Assembly (NCBI GenBank): GCA_934621385.1 | Contig: CAKTUI010000019.1 | Span: forward strand, 1-52,061 | Direction: 5' to 3' | Origin: an uncultured Kiritimatiellota bacterium | GTDB lineage: Bacteria; Verrucomicrobiota; Kiritimatiellia; RFP12; UBA1067 | Length of the DNA: 52,061 nt | Shown here: in pieces, positions 17,139-25,689 of the stretch | How positions within the stretch are numbered: position 1 is the first letter of the stretch | Layout: every line of letters starts with the position of its first letter | The notes under the pieces: model-generated | Told to the model about the DNA's origin: nothing | Databases searched by the model: none | What the model saw: only the letters and a program-made list of their open reading frames with translations | Position numbers and translations under genes: made by a program

Positions 17139-17426
17139 TTAGTCGCCGTGCGCAGCCGTCTCAAGGACCTTGACGGCCCGCCAGCCGCCCCAAACCCAGA
17201 GCCGCCAGGGACGAATGTTTCGCACAACGCGCACGACACGATCCTGTCGGTCCAAAAAGGTCGCGTCAATCGCAAATCGCATGAAAAACGTATGGATGCA
17301 GTTGCATTTCAGAATCAGGAGACCCTGTCCATCCGGCAGTCCATCCCGCCCGATTAGTCCCCGCGCCCGTTCAACAAATGTCGCGGCAACCTGCGCCTCA
17401 ACACCACAAATCCGCACGGTCTTCAC
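17139..17426 (-). CDS. DUF192 family protein
   Basis: This small 95-residue protein belongs to the DUF192 (COG1430) family. It has the ERARGLIGRDGLPDGQGLLI motif near residues 19-38 and FFMRFAIDATFLDRQDRVV after it. Family members are often exported, but this copy has no signal peptide. The function of the family is not established. It starts with GTG overlapping the stop of the 5-formyl-THF cyclo-ligase gene (GTGA), so the two are translationally coupled. It converges with the plus-strand regulator gene, leaving a 96-base gap that contains a degenerate ACTCGCACGAGT repeat module. Confidence 0.85.
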   Translation of the reverse strand: MKTVRICGVEAQVAATFVERARGLIGRDGLPDGQGLLILKCNCIHTFFMRFAIDATFLDRQDRVVRVVRNIRPWRLWVWGGWRAVKVLETAAHGD

Positions 17427-18007
17427 GATGCGCCCTCCCCAACGTGCACAATGTCCGTGAGCCAGATGTCATGCGCATCCGTCGGCAGTTCGGCAACGAC
17501 CTGAAAGTCATAGGCGATTCCAAGGCGCGGCGTTTCGTCCGCGACATCGGCAAGCAGGCGGTCGTACCATCCGCCGCCATACCCAAGCCGTGCGCCATCA
17601 AGGGTGAAGGCGAGACCCGGCACGAGCCAAAGCCCAACCTCGCCCGGTGCGCAGCGCGGCACTTCGGGCCTCGGTTCGAGAATGTTCATCGGCCCGCGGC
17701 AAAGGGATGCGTCCGTGAGGCCCGTGAGTGCCGCCAAGTCGTAGCTTTCGCCGTTCCAGCGCGGCGCAACGAGCCGTCCACCCTGCGTCAGCACCGCCTT
17801 CACGAAGGGCGAAAGATCGATTTCGGCGGGCGAAGCGAGATAGACGGCAATTGGCGCGGCGGAGCGGATTGCCCGCTGGACATCCTGCCGCGCAAGAAGT
17901 GCCGCACAAATCGCCTGCGCGGCACTTTGCCGCGCCCGTTCCCCAACCGCCTTTCGGCGGAGGCGCATTTCGCGGCGAATCGCCGCCTTTTCTTCCTGTC
18001 CGTTCAT
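17423..18007 (-). CDS. 5-formyltetrahydrofolate cyclo-ligase
   Basis: This cytoplasmic enzyme uses ATP to turn 5-formyl-THF into 5,10-methenyl-THF. Its 194 residues match the family length. It has the N-terminal basic helix IRREMRLRRKAV and the signature LGYGGGWYDRLL with the preceding GLAFTLDGARLG. The start at 18007 follows a GA-rich stretch upstream; longer frames would run back into fusA. It lies 73 bases after fusA, beyond a terminator hairpin, so it may depend on read-through or on an unseen promoter. Its coding sequence contains an inverted pair of the TGCCGCGC core at 17917-17935. Confidence 0.92.
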   Translation of the reverse strand: MNGQEEKAAIRREMRLRRKAVGERARQSAAQAICAALLARQDVQRAIRSAAPIAVYLASPAEIDLSPFVKAVLTQGGRLVAPRWNGESYDLAALTGLTDASLCRGPMNILEPRPEVPRCAPGEVGLWLVPGLAFTLDGARLGYGGGWYDRLLADVADETPRLGIAYDFQVVAELPTDAHDIWLTDIVHVGEGAS

Positions 18008-18025
18008 CAATCCTGACCCCCTCTC

Positions 18026-18055
18026 AAAGAAAACGGCGGGCCAAACGACCCGCCG
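18026..18055 (-). terminator. Rho-independent terminator after fusA
   Basis: The stem CGGCGGG/CCCGCCG (18034-18040 and 18049-18055, eight-base loop) is followed on the minus strand by TTTTCTTT. It is 26 bases beyond the fusA stop codon. Confidence 0.85.
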
Positions 18056-18080
18056 CTCTCCGCTTTCGCCTCGCATCGCC

Positions 18081-20183
18081 TTAGTCGGCGGACTGCGGAC
18101 GAACCTTGCCTTCCTTGATGCGCTTGGCAATGACCTGCTCGGCGATTGCCTTCGGCACGGCCTCGTACTGCTTGAAGATCATCGTGAAGGTGCCGCGACC
18201 CTGCGTTACCGTACGGATGGCGTTCGAGTAGCCGAACATTTCCCCGAGCGGGACGGTCGCCTTGATGAGTTTCACGCCCGCACGATCCTCCATGCCCTCG
18301 ACACGACCACGACGCTGGTTGATCGAACCATTCGCCGCGCCCATGTAGGTATCGGGAACCGCAACCTCGACATCCATCATCGGTTCGAGGAGCTGGGGTT
18401 TCGCCTTCATGAAGGCCTGCTTGAAGCACTGACGGGCGCACTCGATGAACGCGAATTCGTTCGAGTCGACCTCGTGGTAGGAGCCGAAGTAGACCGTCGC
18501 CTTGACGTCCACAACCGGGAAGCCACCCACAGGGCCAGCCTCAAGGGCCTTCTTGACGCCCTTCTCGACCGCCGGGATGTACTCCGTCGGAATCACGCCG
18601 CCCTTGACCTCGTTGACGAACTCGAAGCCCTTGCCAGGCTCCTGCGGCTCAAGGCGCAGGCAGACGTGCGCGTACTGACCACGACCACCGGACTGCTTGA
18701 CGTGCTTGTACTCGTTCTCAACCTTCTGGGTAATCGTCTCACGGTAGGCGACCTGCGGCGCACCGACGTCGCAATCGACGTTGAACTCGCGTTTCAGACG
18801 GTCGACAATGACTTCGAGGTAGAGCTCGCCCATACCGGCGATGATCGTCTCGGACGTCTCCTGGTCGAAGCTGACCACGAAGGTCGGGTCTTCCATCGCC
18901 AGCGCGTGAAGGGCCACGCCCAGCTTCTCGTTGTCGCCGCGCGATTTCGGCTTGACCGCAACCGAGATAACCGGAGCCGGGAAGTCGATGGACTCAAGCG
19001 TAATCGGGTGCTCGGGGTCGCAGAGCGTATCGCCCGTGCGGGTCTGCGTCAGGCCGACGCACGCCACGATGTCGCCCGCGCGCGCCTCTTCGAGCGGCTC
19101 GTGCTTGTTCGCGTGCATACGGAAGAGACGCGAAATGCGCTGCTCCTGGTTGATCGTCGAGTCGAGGAGTTCCTCGCCAAGCTTCATGATGCCCGAGTAG
19201 ACGCGCACGAAGGTGATCTTGCCCATGTTCTTGTCGGACATGATCTTGAACGCGAGACCGCAGAACGGCGCATCGTCGCTCACAGGGCGGGTCTCCTCCG
19301 GATTGTCCTGCGAAACGGCCGGACCGGCATCAAGCGGGGACGGCAGATAGTCGCACACGCCGTCGAGAAGCTGCTGAACGCCCTTATCCTTGAACGCACT
19401 GCCGCAGAACGCCGGCGTAATCGTCCGGGCGAGACAGCCCTTGCGGATGGCCTTCTTGATTTCGTCGTTCGTGAGCTCCTCGCCCGCGAAGAACTTCTCC
19501 ATCAGCGCATCGTCCTGCTCGGCCGCCGCCTCAACCATCTTCTGACGGTATTCCTCGGCCTTCGCCTTCAGTTCCTCGGGGATATCCTTCTCGATGACCG
19601 TCTTGCCGAGGCTCTTCATATCGTAGTAGAGGGCCTTCATCGAGATGAGGTCGACGATGCCTTCGAACGAATCCGCCGCGCCAATCGGGATGACCATCGG
19701 GACGGGGTTCGCATGAAGCTGCTCGCGCATCTGGTCCATGACGCTGTAGAAGTTCGCGCCGACGCGGTCCATCTTGTTGACGAACGCAATCTTCGGGACC
19801 TTGTACTTCTCGGACTGGCGCCACACCTGCTCGGACTGGGGCTGAACACCGCCGACCGCGCAGTAGAGGGCGACCGCACCGTCGAGGACGCGGAGCGAAC
19901 GCTCCACCTCAGCCGTGAAGTCCACGTGTCCGGGAGTATCAATCAGCGAGAGGCGGTACTGCCCCCACGTCACGCAGGTCGCGGCGGACTGAATCGTGAT
20001 GCCGCGCTCCTGTTCCTGAACCATGAAGTCCATCGTCGCCGCGCCATCGTGCACTTCGCCGATCTTGTAGTTCTTGCCCGAATAGTAGAGAATACGCTCC
20101 GACGTCGTCGTCTTGCCGCCGTCGATGTGGGCCATGATGCCGAAGTTACGCACTCTTTCGAGCGGGATGTCACGCTTTGCCAT
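18081..20183 (-). CDS. fusA: Translation elongation factor G
   Basis: EF-G is the GTPase that drives ribosomal translocation. This copy is full length at 700 residues. Seen are the P-loop AHIDGGKTTTSERIL (residues 18-32), switch II DTPGHVDF, NKMD, and all later domains including the domain IV region GGVIPTEYIPAVEKGV. In most EF-G proteins the P-loop reads AHIDAGKTTT; here Ala is Gly. The start is supported by AGGAG 13 bases upstream, a little distant. It has its own promoter and terminator. There is no neighbouring rpsL, rpsG or tuf, unlike the classical str operon. Confidence 0.97.
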   Translation of the reverse strand: MAKRDIPLERVRNFGIMAHIDGGKTTTSERILYYSGKNYKIGEVHDGAATMDFMVQEQERGITIQSAATCVTWGQYRLSLIDTPGHVDFTAEVERSLRVLDGAVALYCAVGGVQPQSEQVWRQSEKYKVPKIAFVNKMDRVGANFYSVMDQMREQLHANPVPMVIPIGAADSFEGIVDLISMKALYYDMKSLGKTVIEKDIPEELKAKAEEYRQKMVEAAAEQDDALMEKFFAGEELTNDEIKKAIRKGCLARTITPAFCGSAFKDKGVQQLLDGVCDYLPSPLDAGPAVSQDNPEETRPVSDDAPFCGLAFKIMSDKNMGKITFVRVYSGIMKLGEELLDSTINQEQRISRLFRMHANKHEPLEEARAGDIVACVGLTQTRTGDTLCDPEHPITLESIDFPAPVISVAVKPKSRGDNEKLGVALHALAMEDPTFVVSFDQETSETIIAGMGELYLEVIVDRLKREFNVDCDVGAPQVAYRETITQKVENEYKHVKQSGGRGQYAHVCLRLEPQEPGKGFEFVNEVKGGVIPTEYIPAVEKGVKKALEAGPVGGFPVVDVKATVYFGSYHEVDSNEFAFIECARQCFKQAFMKAKPQLLEPMMDVEVAVPDTYMGAANGSINQRRGRVEGMEDRAGVKLIKATVPLGEMFGYSNAIRTVTQGRGTFTMIFKQYEAVPKAIAEQVIAKRIKEGKVRPQSAD

Positions 20184-20222
20184 TTCTACTTACTGCTCCT
20201 TGTGTTTACAAAATGAGCACAT

Positions 20223-20252
20223 ATTATACCTAATTTGTGCCCCTAACTTCAA
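20223..20252 (-). promoter_or_regulatory. Promoter of fusA
   Basis: TTGAAG (20247-20252) and TATAAT (20223-20228) are separated by 18 bases. The -10 is 39 bases before the ATG, leaving a leader of about 32 bases with a ribosome-binding site. Confidence 0.75.
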
Positions 20253-20285
20253 GGGGGTATTTTCACAATGTGATTGAATTGAACA

Positions 20286-21230
20286 TTAATCAATAAAATG
20301 TTGGGAAATTACGAGCGGCGCGTGAGGCAACATTTCAAGCGAAAAGCGCGGCAGAAGTTCCGCCAGGCTCAGGCATTCGCCCGGCTCGGCCCAGCCACAG
20401 CTCGCCGCAAGCACCCCAAGAAGACGCTCCGCCTTCACGCCAGCCGCCCGGTAGCTCGCAATCCGCGTATCCCCATGCCGCTTCGCAAGCCGCCGTCCGT
20501 CCGCACCGACGACAAGGGGCACATGGCAGTAGGCGGGGGTCGGCAGCCCGAGGGCGCGCTGCAGGAGAACCTGTGCCGGTGTCGCCGCCAGCAGGTCATC
20601 GCCGCGCACGACCTCCGTCACCCCCATTGCCGCATCATCCACGACGACGGCCAGCGTGTAACCGGCCCCATGCTCGTCTCGCGCCACGGGAAAATCCCCA
20701 AGCGCGGCAGAGACATCCTGCTCATAATGCCCTGCGAAAATGTCGTCCACACAGATATGCGTCCCCTCCGGCACACGAAAGCGCCAGCAGGGCACACGCG
20801 GCGCACACGCCCGTGCGGCTTCCGCCCAGTCCGCATAGCGTCCACGACACGTCCCGGGATAGCGCAACTGATCCCCCGCATGGGGGGCCGACTGGGCGTG
20901 CTCGACATCCGCCCGCGAGCAGGTGCAGGGATAGACGAAGCCTCCTTCGACGAGCCGCGCCAGGGCCTGCCGATAGAAGTCGGTGCGTTCCGACTGGACG
21001 AACGACTCATCCCAGTCGAATCCCAGCCACTTCAGGTCCTCAATCGCCAAATGTGCCGCGCCCGGCTTGTCACGCGGATGGTCAAGGTCCTCCATGCGCA
21101 TGACAACGCGTCCGCCGACGGATCGCGCCCGAAGCCATGCGATCATGAACGTGCGCACATTGCCGAGGTGCAGAGCCCCCGTCGGACTCGGTGCGAGCCG
21201 GCCTACATATCTTTCCAGTATTTCGCCCAT
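20286..21230 (-). CDS. gluQ: Glutamyl-Q tRNA(Asp) synthetase
   Basis: GluQ is a truncated glutamyl-tRNA synthetase paralogue. It attaches glutamate to queuosine at position 34 of tRNA(Asp) and has no anticodon-binding domain. Its 314 residues begin GRLAPSPTGALHLGN, with HLGN as the HIGH motif, and RLAKRHG stands for KMSKS near 255. Zinc-type cysteines lie in CTCSR and YPGTC. Queuosine supply fits the presence of queE elsewhere in the window. The start overlaps the metalloprotease gene by 28 bases, so it is translated from within that gene's end. It is the last gene of the pcnB-mla operon. Confidence 0.92.
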   Translation of the reverse strand: MGEILERYVGRLAPSPTGALHLGNVRTFMIAWLRARSVGGRVVMRMEDLDHPRDKPGAAHLAIEDLKWLGFDWDESFVQSERTDFYRQALARLVEGGFVYPCTCSRADVEHAQSAPHAGDQLRYPGTCRGRYADWAEAARACAPRVPCWRFRVPEGTHICVDDIFAGHYEQDVSAALGDFPVARDEHGAGYTLAVVVDDAAMGVTEVVRGDDLLAATPAQVLLQRALGLPTPAYCHVPLVVGADGRRLAKRHGDTRIASYRAAGVKAERLLGVLAASCGWAEPGECLSLAELLPRFSLEMLPHAPLVISQHFID

Positions 21231-22591
21231 TCCGCAATGAATCGGTCGACATTCTCCGGCGACCCAAAGGCCGCCTCTGTCGCCGCCCGCATATCCCGCG
21301 TCTCGAAAAGGGACTTGAGATAGTCCCTCTTGAGGTTCGCAAAGGGGGCCGAACGCACATTCGGCGCACCATTTTCAATAAAATACGCAAGCGACCACGC
21401 CAAACGGTACTTGACGCGGCGTTCCTCATCGCTGCCGTCATAAAAGGCCGCATAGTCCATCTTCAGCAGGTCGGGGAGCGTTTGCGCCAGCCGATCCACG
21501 TCCTCCGTCGTCAGGGGTAGCCGCCAGTCCGCACTTTCCGGGTTCTCGAAATACTGCGCGTACCCCTCGTTGAGCCAAGGCGAGGTCGGTATCATTGCGG
21601 TCGCATAGGAAAGGTACTGGTGAAACGCCTCATGACGAATCGTCCGCATCAGCTCCGCCTCGCCGTTGGCCGGGAGATAGGCGACCAGTTCGCGACGAAT
21701 GGGACTCCAGTAGGCCGCGCTCCACTTCATCTCGTCCCCGACGGCATCTAAGTAGTCCGCCCGATTCGCGTAGATTCGGATGACCGCCAGCGTATTCGTG
21801 CCATCAATGTCGCTCGGCATTGTCCGCGCATAGCCCGCCCGCAGGCGCGGCATTTCATCCGCAAGCGTCCGCACAAACAGGCTGTTGGATGGGAGATTGT
21901 CGAGGACGACGAACTCGGGCGAGCTCGTGAAGTGCCACCCGGGGTAGGCGGCAATGGAATGTTGCGCATCCCGGCGCAACAGTTCGCGCTCGCCATCCGA
22001 AGCCGAAAAGACGGCGTTCGTCCAATCCAGCCCCAACCGACGGTACAGGAAATCGCGTTCAAACGCCTCCTTCATCTGCTCGAAGTCGTCCTGAGGTGCC
22101 AGTTCCCACGACACCATCCGCCAGCGGGCGTCCTCGGCATCCGGCAGGTAGGCGCAGACGAGTGCCGTCGTATTCGTCCCCTGATAATAGCGGATGTCCC
22201 GATAGCCACGCACATTCTGGTGCGGACGCGTGAATTCTCCCGTTGCATCGGGCGCAACTGGCGAAAGCACGGTCAGGGCGTCCAGCAACTGTGCCTCATC
22301 CCGAACGGCAAGCGGAACGACTTCCTGAGTGTAGGCCGTGCGCGTCAGGGGGGCTGTCCGCGTCAGAGCGGGCGGACGGCTGTCAAGGTCCGCAAGCGTC
22401 AGGACGCGCAAGTCCTCGTCCACCCAACGTCCCCGCACAGCCCGCGAGACCCAGAGGTCCATCACATTGTAGCGATCTTCAAGTCGCCCGGGGCCTCGTG
22501 CGGGCTTCACAAGGTAGGCCGCCTCGGCACGCGGCATTTCCATGACCGCCGGTTCGGCGAAAAACGCCACCGCCAGCAGAAGCCCAACCAT
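21203..22591 (-). CDS. Exported HExxH metalloprotease-like protein (DUF1570-like)
   Basis: This 462-residue protein has an N-terminal hydrophobic segment (residues 1-12, followed by AEPAV) that could be an export signal. Its C-terminal half carries the zinc motif HEAFHQYL (near 332) and the gluzincin-type third ligand region NEGYAQYFE about 24 residues later. A DUF1570-like peptidase is the closest family I recognise. The N-terminal half is not recognised. It starts two bases after the mlaD stop, so it belongs to the Mla operon. A role in cell envelope turnover is plausible but only inferred. Confidence 0.7.
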   Translation of the reverse strand: MVGLLLAVAFFAEPAVMEMPRAEAAYLVKPARGPGRLEDRYNVMDLWVSRAVRGRWVDEDLRVLTLADLDSRPPALTRTAPLTRTAYTQEVVPLAVRDEAQLLDALTVLSPVAPDATGEFTRPHQNVRGYRDIRYYQGTNTTALVCAYLPDAEDARWRMVSWELAPQDDFEQMKEAFERDFLYRRLGLDWTNAVFSASDGERELLRRDAQHSIAAYPGWHFTSSPEFVVLDNLPSNSLFVRTLADEMPRLRAGYARTMPSDIDGTNTLAVIRIYANRADYLDAVGDEMKWSAAYWSPIRRELVAYLPANGEAELMRTIRHEAFHQYLSYATAMIPTSPWLNEGYAQYFENPESADWRLPLTTEDVDRLAQTLPDLLKMDYAAFYDGSDEERRVKYRLAWSLAYFIENGAPNVRSAPFANLKRDYLKSLFETRDMRAATEAAFGSPENVDRFIAEWAKYWKDM

Positions 22592-22593
22592 CG

Positions 22594-23625
22594 TCAGAGC
22601 GCCCCCGTCGCCAGCGAGGAGAATGTTGAAATCGGGGTCGTGTCGCGATAGTTGTCGACAACCTGCCGAATGTCACGGATAAGCCCATTGACCTCGTTGT
22701 ACAACTGCTCGTCGCTGGCCAGCTTCCCGAGCGTCCCCTTACCATCCTTCAGCCGCTCCGCCACAACGGACAGATTGCCGACGAGCGTTTTCGCCTGGGC
22801 AAGGATCTCCCCGACATCCGTCTTCGCATCCCCAAGGTCGAACGACTCGCAGGACTTGCGGAAGGAGGCAATTGCCGCAAGGAGGTCATCATGGAGCGGA
22901 TCGTCCGGGCGCATCAGCTTGCCAATCGTTCCCTCGCCATTCTTCAGCCGCTCGGACAGGACGGCCGCATTCGCCGCCGTCGTCCGCAAGTCGTCCGACA
23001 GAACCGACGCGTTTGCCAACGTCTTCTTGAGATCGACGTAAAGCGTCTCATCGGACGACATCAGCCGCCCAATCAGGCCCTCGCCGCGCTCCAACCGTTC
23101 CGCCAGCGTCCGCACACGCTCGGTCGTTACCAGCAGGTTGCTCACAATGCCGTCAATGTCTGTACGCCCCGTCAGCCGATTCAGATTCGCGGCAACCTGC
23201 GAAACATCGCGCATCCAGTCTATCGGCGGTTCGCCGCGCAAGGTCACGGCATCAAGATCGAGCGGTTCGCCCGCCCCCTCCTCCAGTTCGAGGTAATTGC
23301 CGCCAAGGAGCGAAAGCGACCGAACGCTAACCCGATAGCCCGCCCGAAGGACGACGGAGCGGTCGACATCCAGCACCACCGTCAGGTTGGTCGGCGACAG
23401 CACGATGCGCTCCACCGAGCCGACTTTCGTGCCACGGTACATCACGCTGTCGTGCTCCTTCAGTCCGCCGACCTGATCGAATGTCGCGTCAACCCGCCGA
23501 CGCTCTCGTCCGAAAACGAGGTCGACACCCGAGATGACAATCGTAAAATAGACAAGGACGGCGAGAACCGCAAGGACAAAGATGCCCGTGACAAGTTCGG
23601 ATGCCGACTGATTTCTTCTACCCAT
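22594..23625 (-). CDS. MlaD/MCE-domain lipid transport protein
   Basis: This is the substrate-binding subunit of an Mla-type phospholipid transporter, anchored in the inner membrane by one N-terminal helix (about 10-32). The MCE domain spans residues ~38-120 and includes GLKEHDSVMYRGTKVGSV. The long helical tail contains three repeats of the form RLxxGxGxxGxLM (near 185, 235 and 305), the last reading RLKDGKGTLGKL. It follows mlaF by two bases. No mlaC or mlaB homologue is present, which is common for MCE systems outside Proteobacteria. Length is 343 residues. Confidence 0.9.
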   Translation of the reverse strand: MGRRNQSASELVTGIFVLAVLAVLVYFTIVISGVDLVFGRERRRVDATFDQVGGLKEHDSVMYRGTKVGSVERIVLSPTNLTVVLDVDRSVVLRAGYRVSVRSLSLLGGNYLELEEGAGEPLDLDAVTLRGEPPIDWMRDVSQVAANLNRLTGRTDIDGIVSNLLVTTERVRTLAERLERGEGLIGRLMSSDETLYVDLKKTLANASVLSDDLRTTAANAAVLSERLKNGEGTIGKLMRPDDPLHDDLLAAIASFRKSCESFDLGDAKTDVGEILAQAKTLVGNLSVVAERLKDGKGTLGKLASDEQLYNEVNGLIRDIRQVVDNYRDTTPISTFSSLATGAL

Positions 23626-23627
23626 TT

Positions 23628-24368
23628 TCAGACCTCTCCTTTCATTGCGGCAAGGAATTCCTGCACGTCGGGATTCGGCAGAGACTCAAAGGCGGACGGT
23701 TTCGCACAGGCAACCACATGCCCGTCCTTGAGAAGCATGACCCGGTTCGCAAAGCGGAGCGCGGCGGCCAAGTCATGCGTGACGACGACGCTGGTGATGC
23801 CGCGTTCCTGGTTGAGTTTGCGAATCAGTCTGTTGATGACGACGGATGTCACGGGGTCAAGACCCGAAGTCGGCTCGTCGTAGAGCACGACCTCACACTC
23901 CCGGACAATCGCACGGGCAAGCCCCGCCCGCTTCTGCATACCACCCGAAATCTCGGACGGATACTTGTCGGCGGCATCCGTCAACTCGACATCCGCCAGG
24001 GCCGCCGCAACCCGACGGCCAATCTCCGCCTCGTCCAAATCCGTGCACTCGCGCAGCGGCAGTGCAATGTTCTCGGCAACCGTCAGCCACGCGAGAAGCG
24101 CACCGCCCTGGAAGAGGTATCCGATGCGGCTGCGAATTGCCGCGAGTTCCGCCGCGCCGCACGAAACCACGTCTATGCCGTCGAAGAGAATGCGTCCCTC
24201 GTCAGGCTCAATCAGCCGCACGAGATGCTTGAGCGTCACCGACTTGCCCGTCCCGGACGGCCCGACAATGGCGAGAATCTCACCCTTCTCAACGGAAAAG
24301 GTCAGCCCGTCCAGAACGGCCCGGCCGTTGAACCGCTTCGTCACGTTCTCAAAGGTGATGAGGCTCAT
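23628..24368 (-). CDS. MlaF-type ABC transporter ATP-binding protein
   Basis: This 246-residue ATPase powers the MCE lipid transporter. Walker A is GPSGTGKS (near 37), the signature is SGGMQKR, and Walker B is VVLYDEPTSGLDP. The family-specific SGGMQKRAGLARAI is that of MlaF/Mkl proteins. The start at 24368 is the ATG of an ATGA overlap with the mlaE stop codon, and it begins MSLITFENVTKRF as expected. A longer frame upstream lies inside mlaE and is rejected. Confidence 0.95.
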   Translation of the reverse strand: MSLITFENVTKRFNGRAVLDGLTFSVEKGEILAIVGPSGTGKSVTLKHLVRLIEPDEGRILFDGIDVVSCGAAELAAIRSRIGYLFQGGALLAWLTVAENIALPLRECTDLDEAEIGRRVAAALADVELTDAADKYPSEISGGMQKRAGLARAIVRECEVVLYDEPTSGLDPVTSVVINRLIRKLNQERGITSVVVTHDLAAALRFANRVMLLKDGHVVACAKPSAFESLPNPDVQEFLAAMKGEV

Positions 24369-25111
24369 CGGTAGCAGACCCTCGTAATCATGTAGCCCAG
24401 CATCAGAATCAGCAGGAACGAGATGATGACGCTCCGCTGGGTCGCCTTCCCGACACCCGTCGCACCAAGCCGCGTACCAAAGCCCTCCGAGACCGAGACC
24501 GTACCAATGACCAGCCCGAACACGGTCGCCTTGGCCAAGCCGACGAAAAGGTCCTTCGTCTCGGCCATCGTCATCGCACTCGCGACATACTGTCCGAAAT
24601 CGACCCCGAGTTGCGTCGAACCGACAATTCCGCCCCCAACCGTCCCGACGATGCAACAGAAGAACGCAAGAAGCGGGGCCATGATAACGAGGGAGAGCAC
24701 ACGGGGCGCGGCAAGAAAGCGAATGGGCGAAATGGACATAATCTCCAGCGCGGCAATTTCGTCATTCACCTTCATCGTCCCCAATTCCGCCGCGACAGCC
24801 GAACCCACGCAGGCCGCAAGGCACATCCCGCAACTGAACGGGGCCATCTCACGAATCAGCGTCAGCATAACTGCCGCGCCAAGGTAAATCTCCTGGTTGA
24901 AGCGCCGCAGCTCAAGACCGACCTGCAAGGCAAGAATCATCCCCGTGAAGAGCGAGACGATCGTCATCACGGGGAGAGTTGAAATGCCCGTCCGATGCAG
25001 TTGAAGCGCGAAGTCAGCCCGTGAATCCCGACTGCGGAAGACGGACGGGAAGGCGATGACCGTGGCGACCAGGATGCGGGCCGCCCGGCCGACCTCGCGG
25101 ACAAAGGTCAT
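24365..25111 (-). CDS. MlaE-type ABC transporter permease
   Basis: This 248-residue inner-membrane permease of the MCE/Mla lipid transporter has about five hydrophobic helices. Family motifs include GMILALQVGLELRRFN and the conserved MKVNDEIAALEIMSISPIRFLA split across residues ~115-135. It overlaps the TPR gene upstream and mlaF downstream by ATGA junctions. Together the set moves phospholipids between the inner and outer membranes. Confidence 0.94.
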   Translation of the reverse strand: MTFVREVGRAARILVATVIAFPSVFRSRDSRADFALQLHRTGISTLPVMTIVSLFTGMILALQVGLELRRFNQEIYLGAAVMLTLIREMAPFSCGMCLAACVGSAVAAELGTMKVNDEIAALEIMSISPIRFLAAPRVLSLVIMAPLLAFFCCIVGTVGGGIVGSTQLGVDFGQYVASAMTMAETKDLFVGLAKATVFGLVIGTVSVSEGFGTRLGATGVGKATQRSVIISFLLILMLGYMITRVCYR

Positions 25112-25689
25112 TTCTGATTCATGCGGCGGATGCAGTCCTCGGTGGTCGCAATGCGCGCCTTCGCAATCTCATCGCCACCGACGGCGGTCGTCAGCTCGGC
25201 CAGACGCTCAAGCGCCGTCTTCGCATCACCCGACTGGGCAAGCGAACGTGCCGCGCCAAGCTGGGCCGTGAGCGTCAAGTAGCTCTTCGGGTTCGCCGCG
25301 GCAAAGTCGTCGTAAGCCTTCTGGGCCTCGGCATACTTGCCAAGGGCCTCCAACGCCTGCGCACGACCGACGACCGGAACATCGGCGAACCCGTCGGGCG
25401 CGTCCTTCACCAGCGCCTCATACTGGTCAAGCGCCTCCTGGTAGCGACCCGCGTCAAAGTACTTCTTCGCCAGGCGAATCTTCAGCGCACCACCCGATGC
25501 GGTCGAGCCGAACTTCGAAACAGCCGACTCAAGCTCCTCCACCGTGTAGGTGTTCACAACCGCCGCGCTCGCGGCAATTTTCTTCTCCGCCAGGTGGTTC
25601 TTCACGCCATAGTAGCCGCCAACGGCAATCGCGGCAACCACCACCCACGGGAGCAGTCCCTTCAGTTCCTTCAGAAGTTCCTCGTTCAT
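25108..25689 (-). CDS. Membrane-anchored TPR protein (YfgM-like)
   Basis: This 193-residue protein has a single transmembrane helix near residues 13-30 (LLPWVVVAAIAVGGYYGV) and a periplasmic domain of tetratricopeptide-like repeats, for example ARYQEAL-type and GKYAEAQKAYDDFAAANP helices. The layout resembles YfgM, a chaperone-linked protein of the Sec/BAM pathway, but the match is to fold rather than to specific residues. The start at 25689 is an ATGA overlap with pcnB; longer frames lie inside pcnB. Confidence 0.7.
   Translation of the reverse strand: MNEELLKELKGLLPWVVVAAIAVGGYYGVKNHLAEKKIAASAAVVNTYTVEELESAVSKFGSTASGGALKIRLAKKYFDAGRYQEALDQYEALVKDAPDGFADVPVVGRAQALEALGKYAEAQKAYDDFAAANPKSYLTLTAQLGAARSLAQSGDAKTALERLAELTTAVGGDEIAKARIATTEDCIRRMNQK

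Noticed and set aside
18474..20216. Long plus-strand open frame (580 residues) opposite fusA
   Set aside because: It mirrors EF-G coding sequence and has no domain of its own.
20262..20290. Terminator for the pcnB-gluQ operon
   Set aside because: The short palindrome TCACAATGTGA and a stem across the gluQ stop codon are weak and lack a T run.
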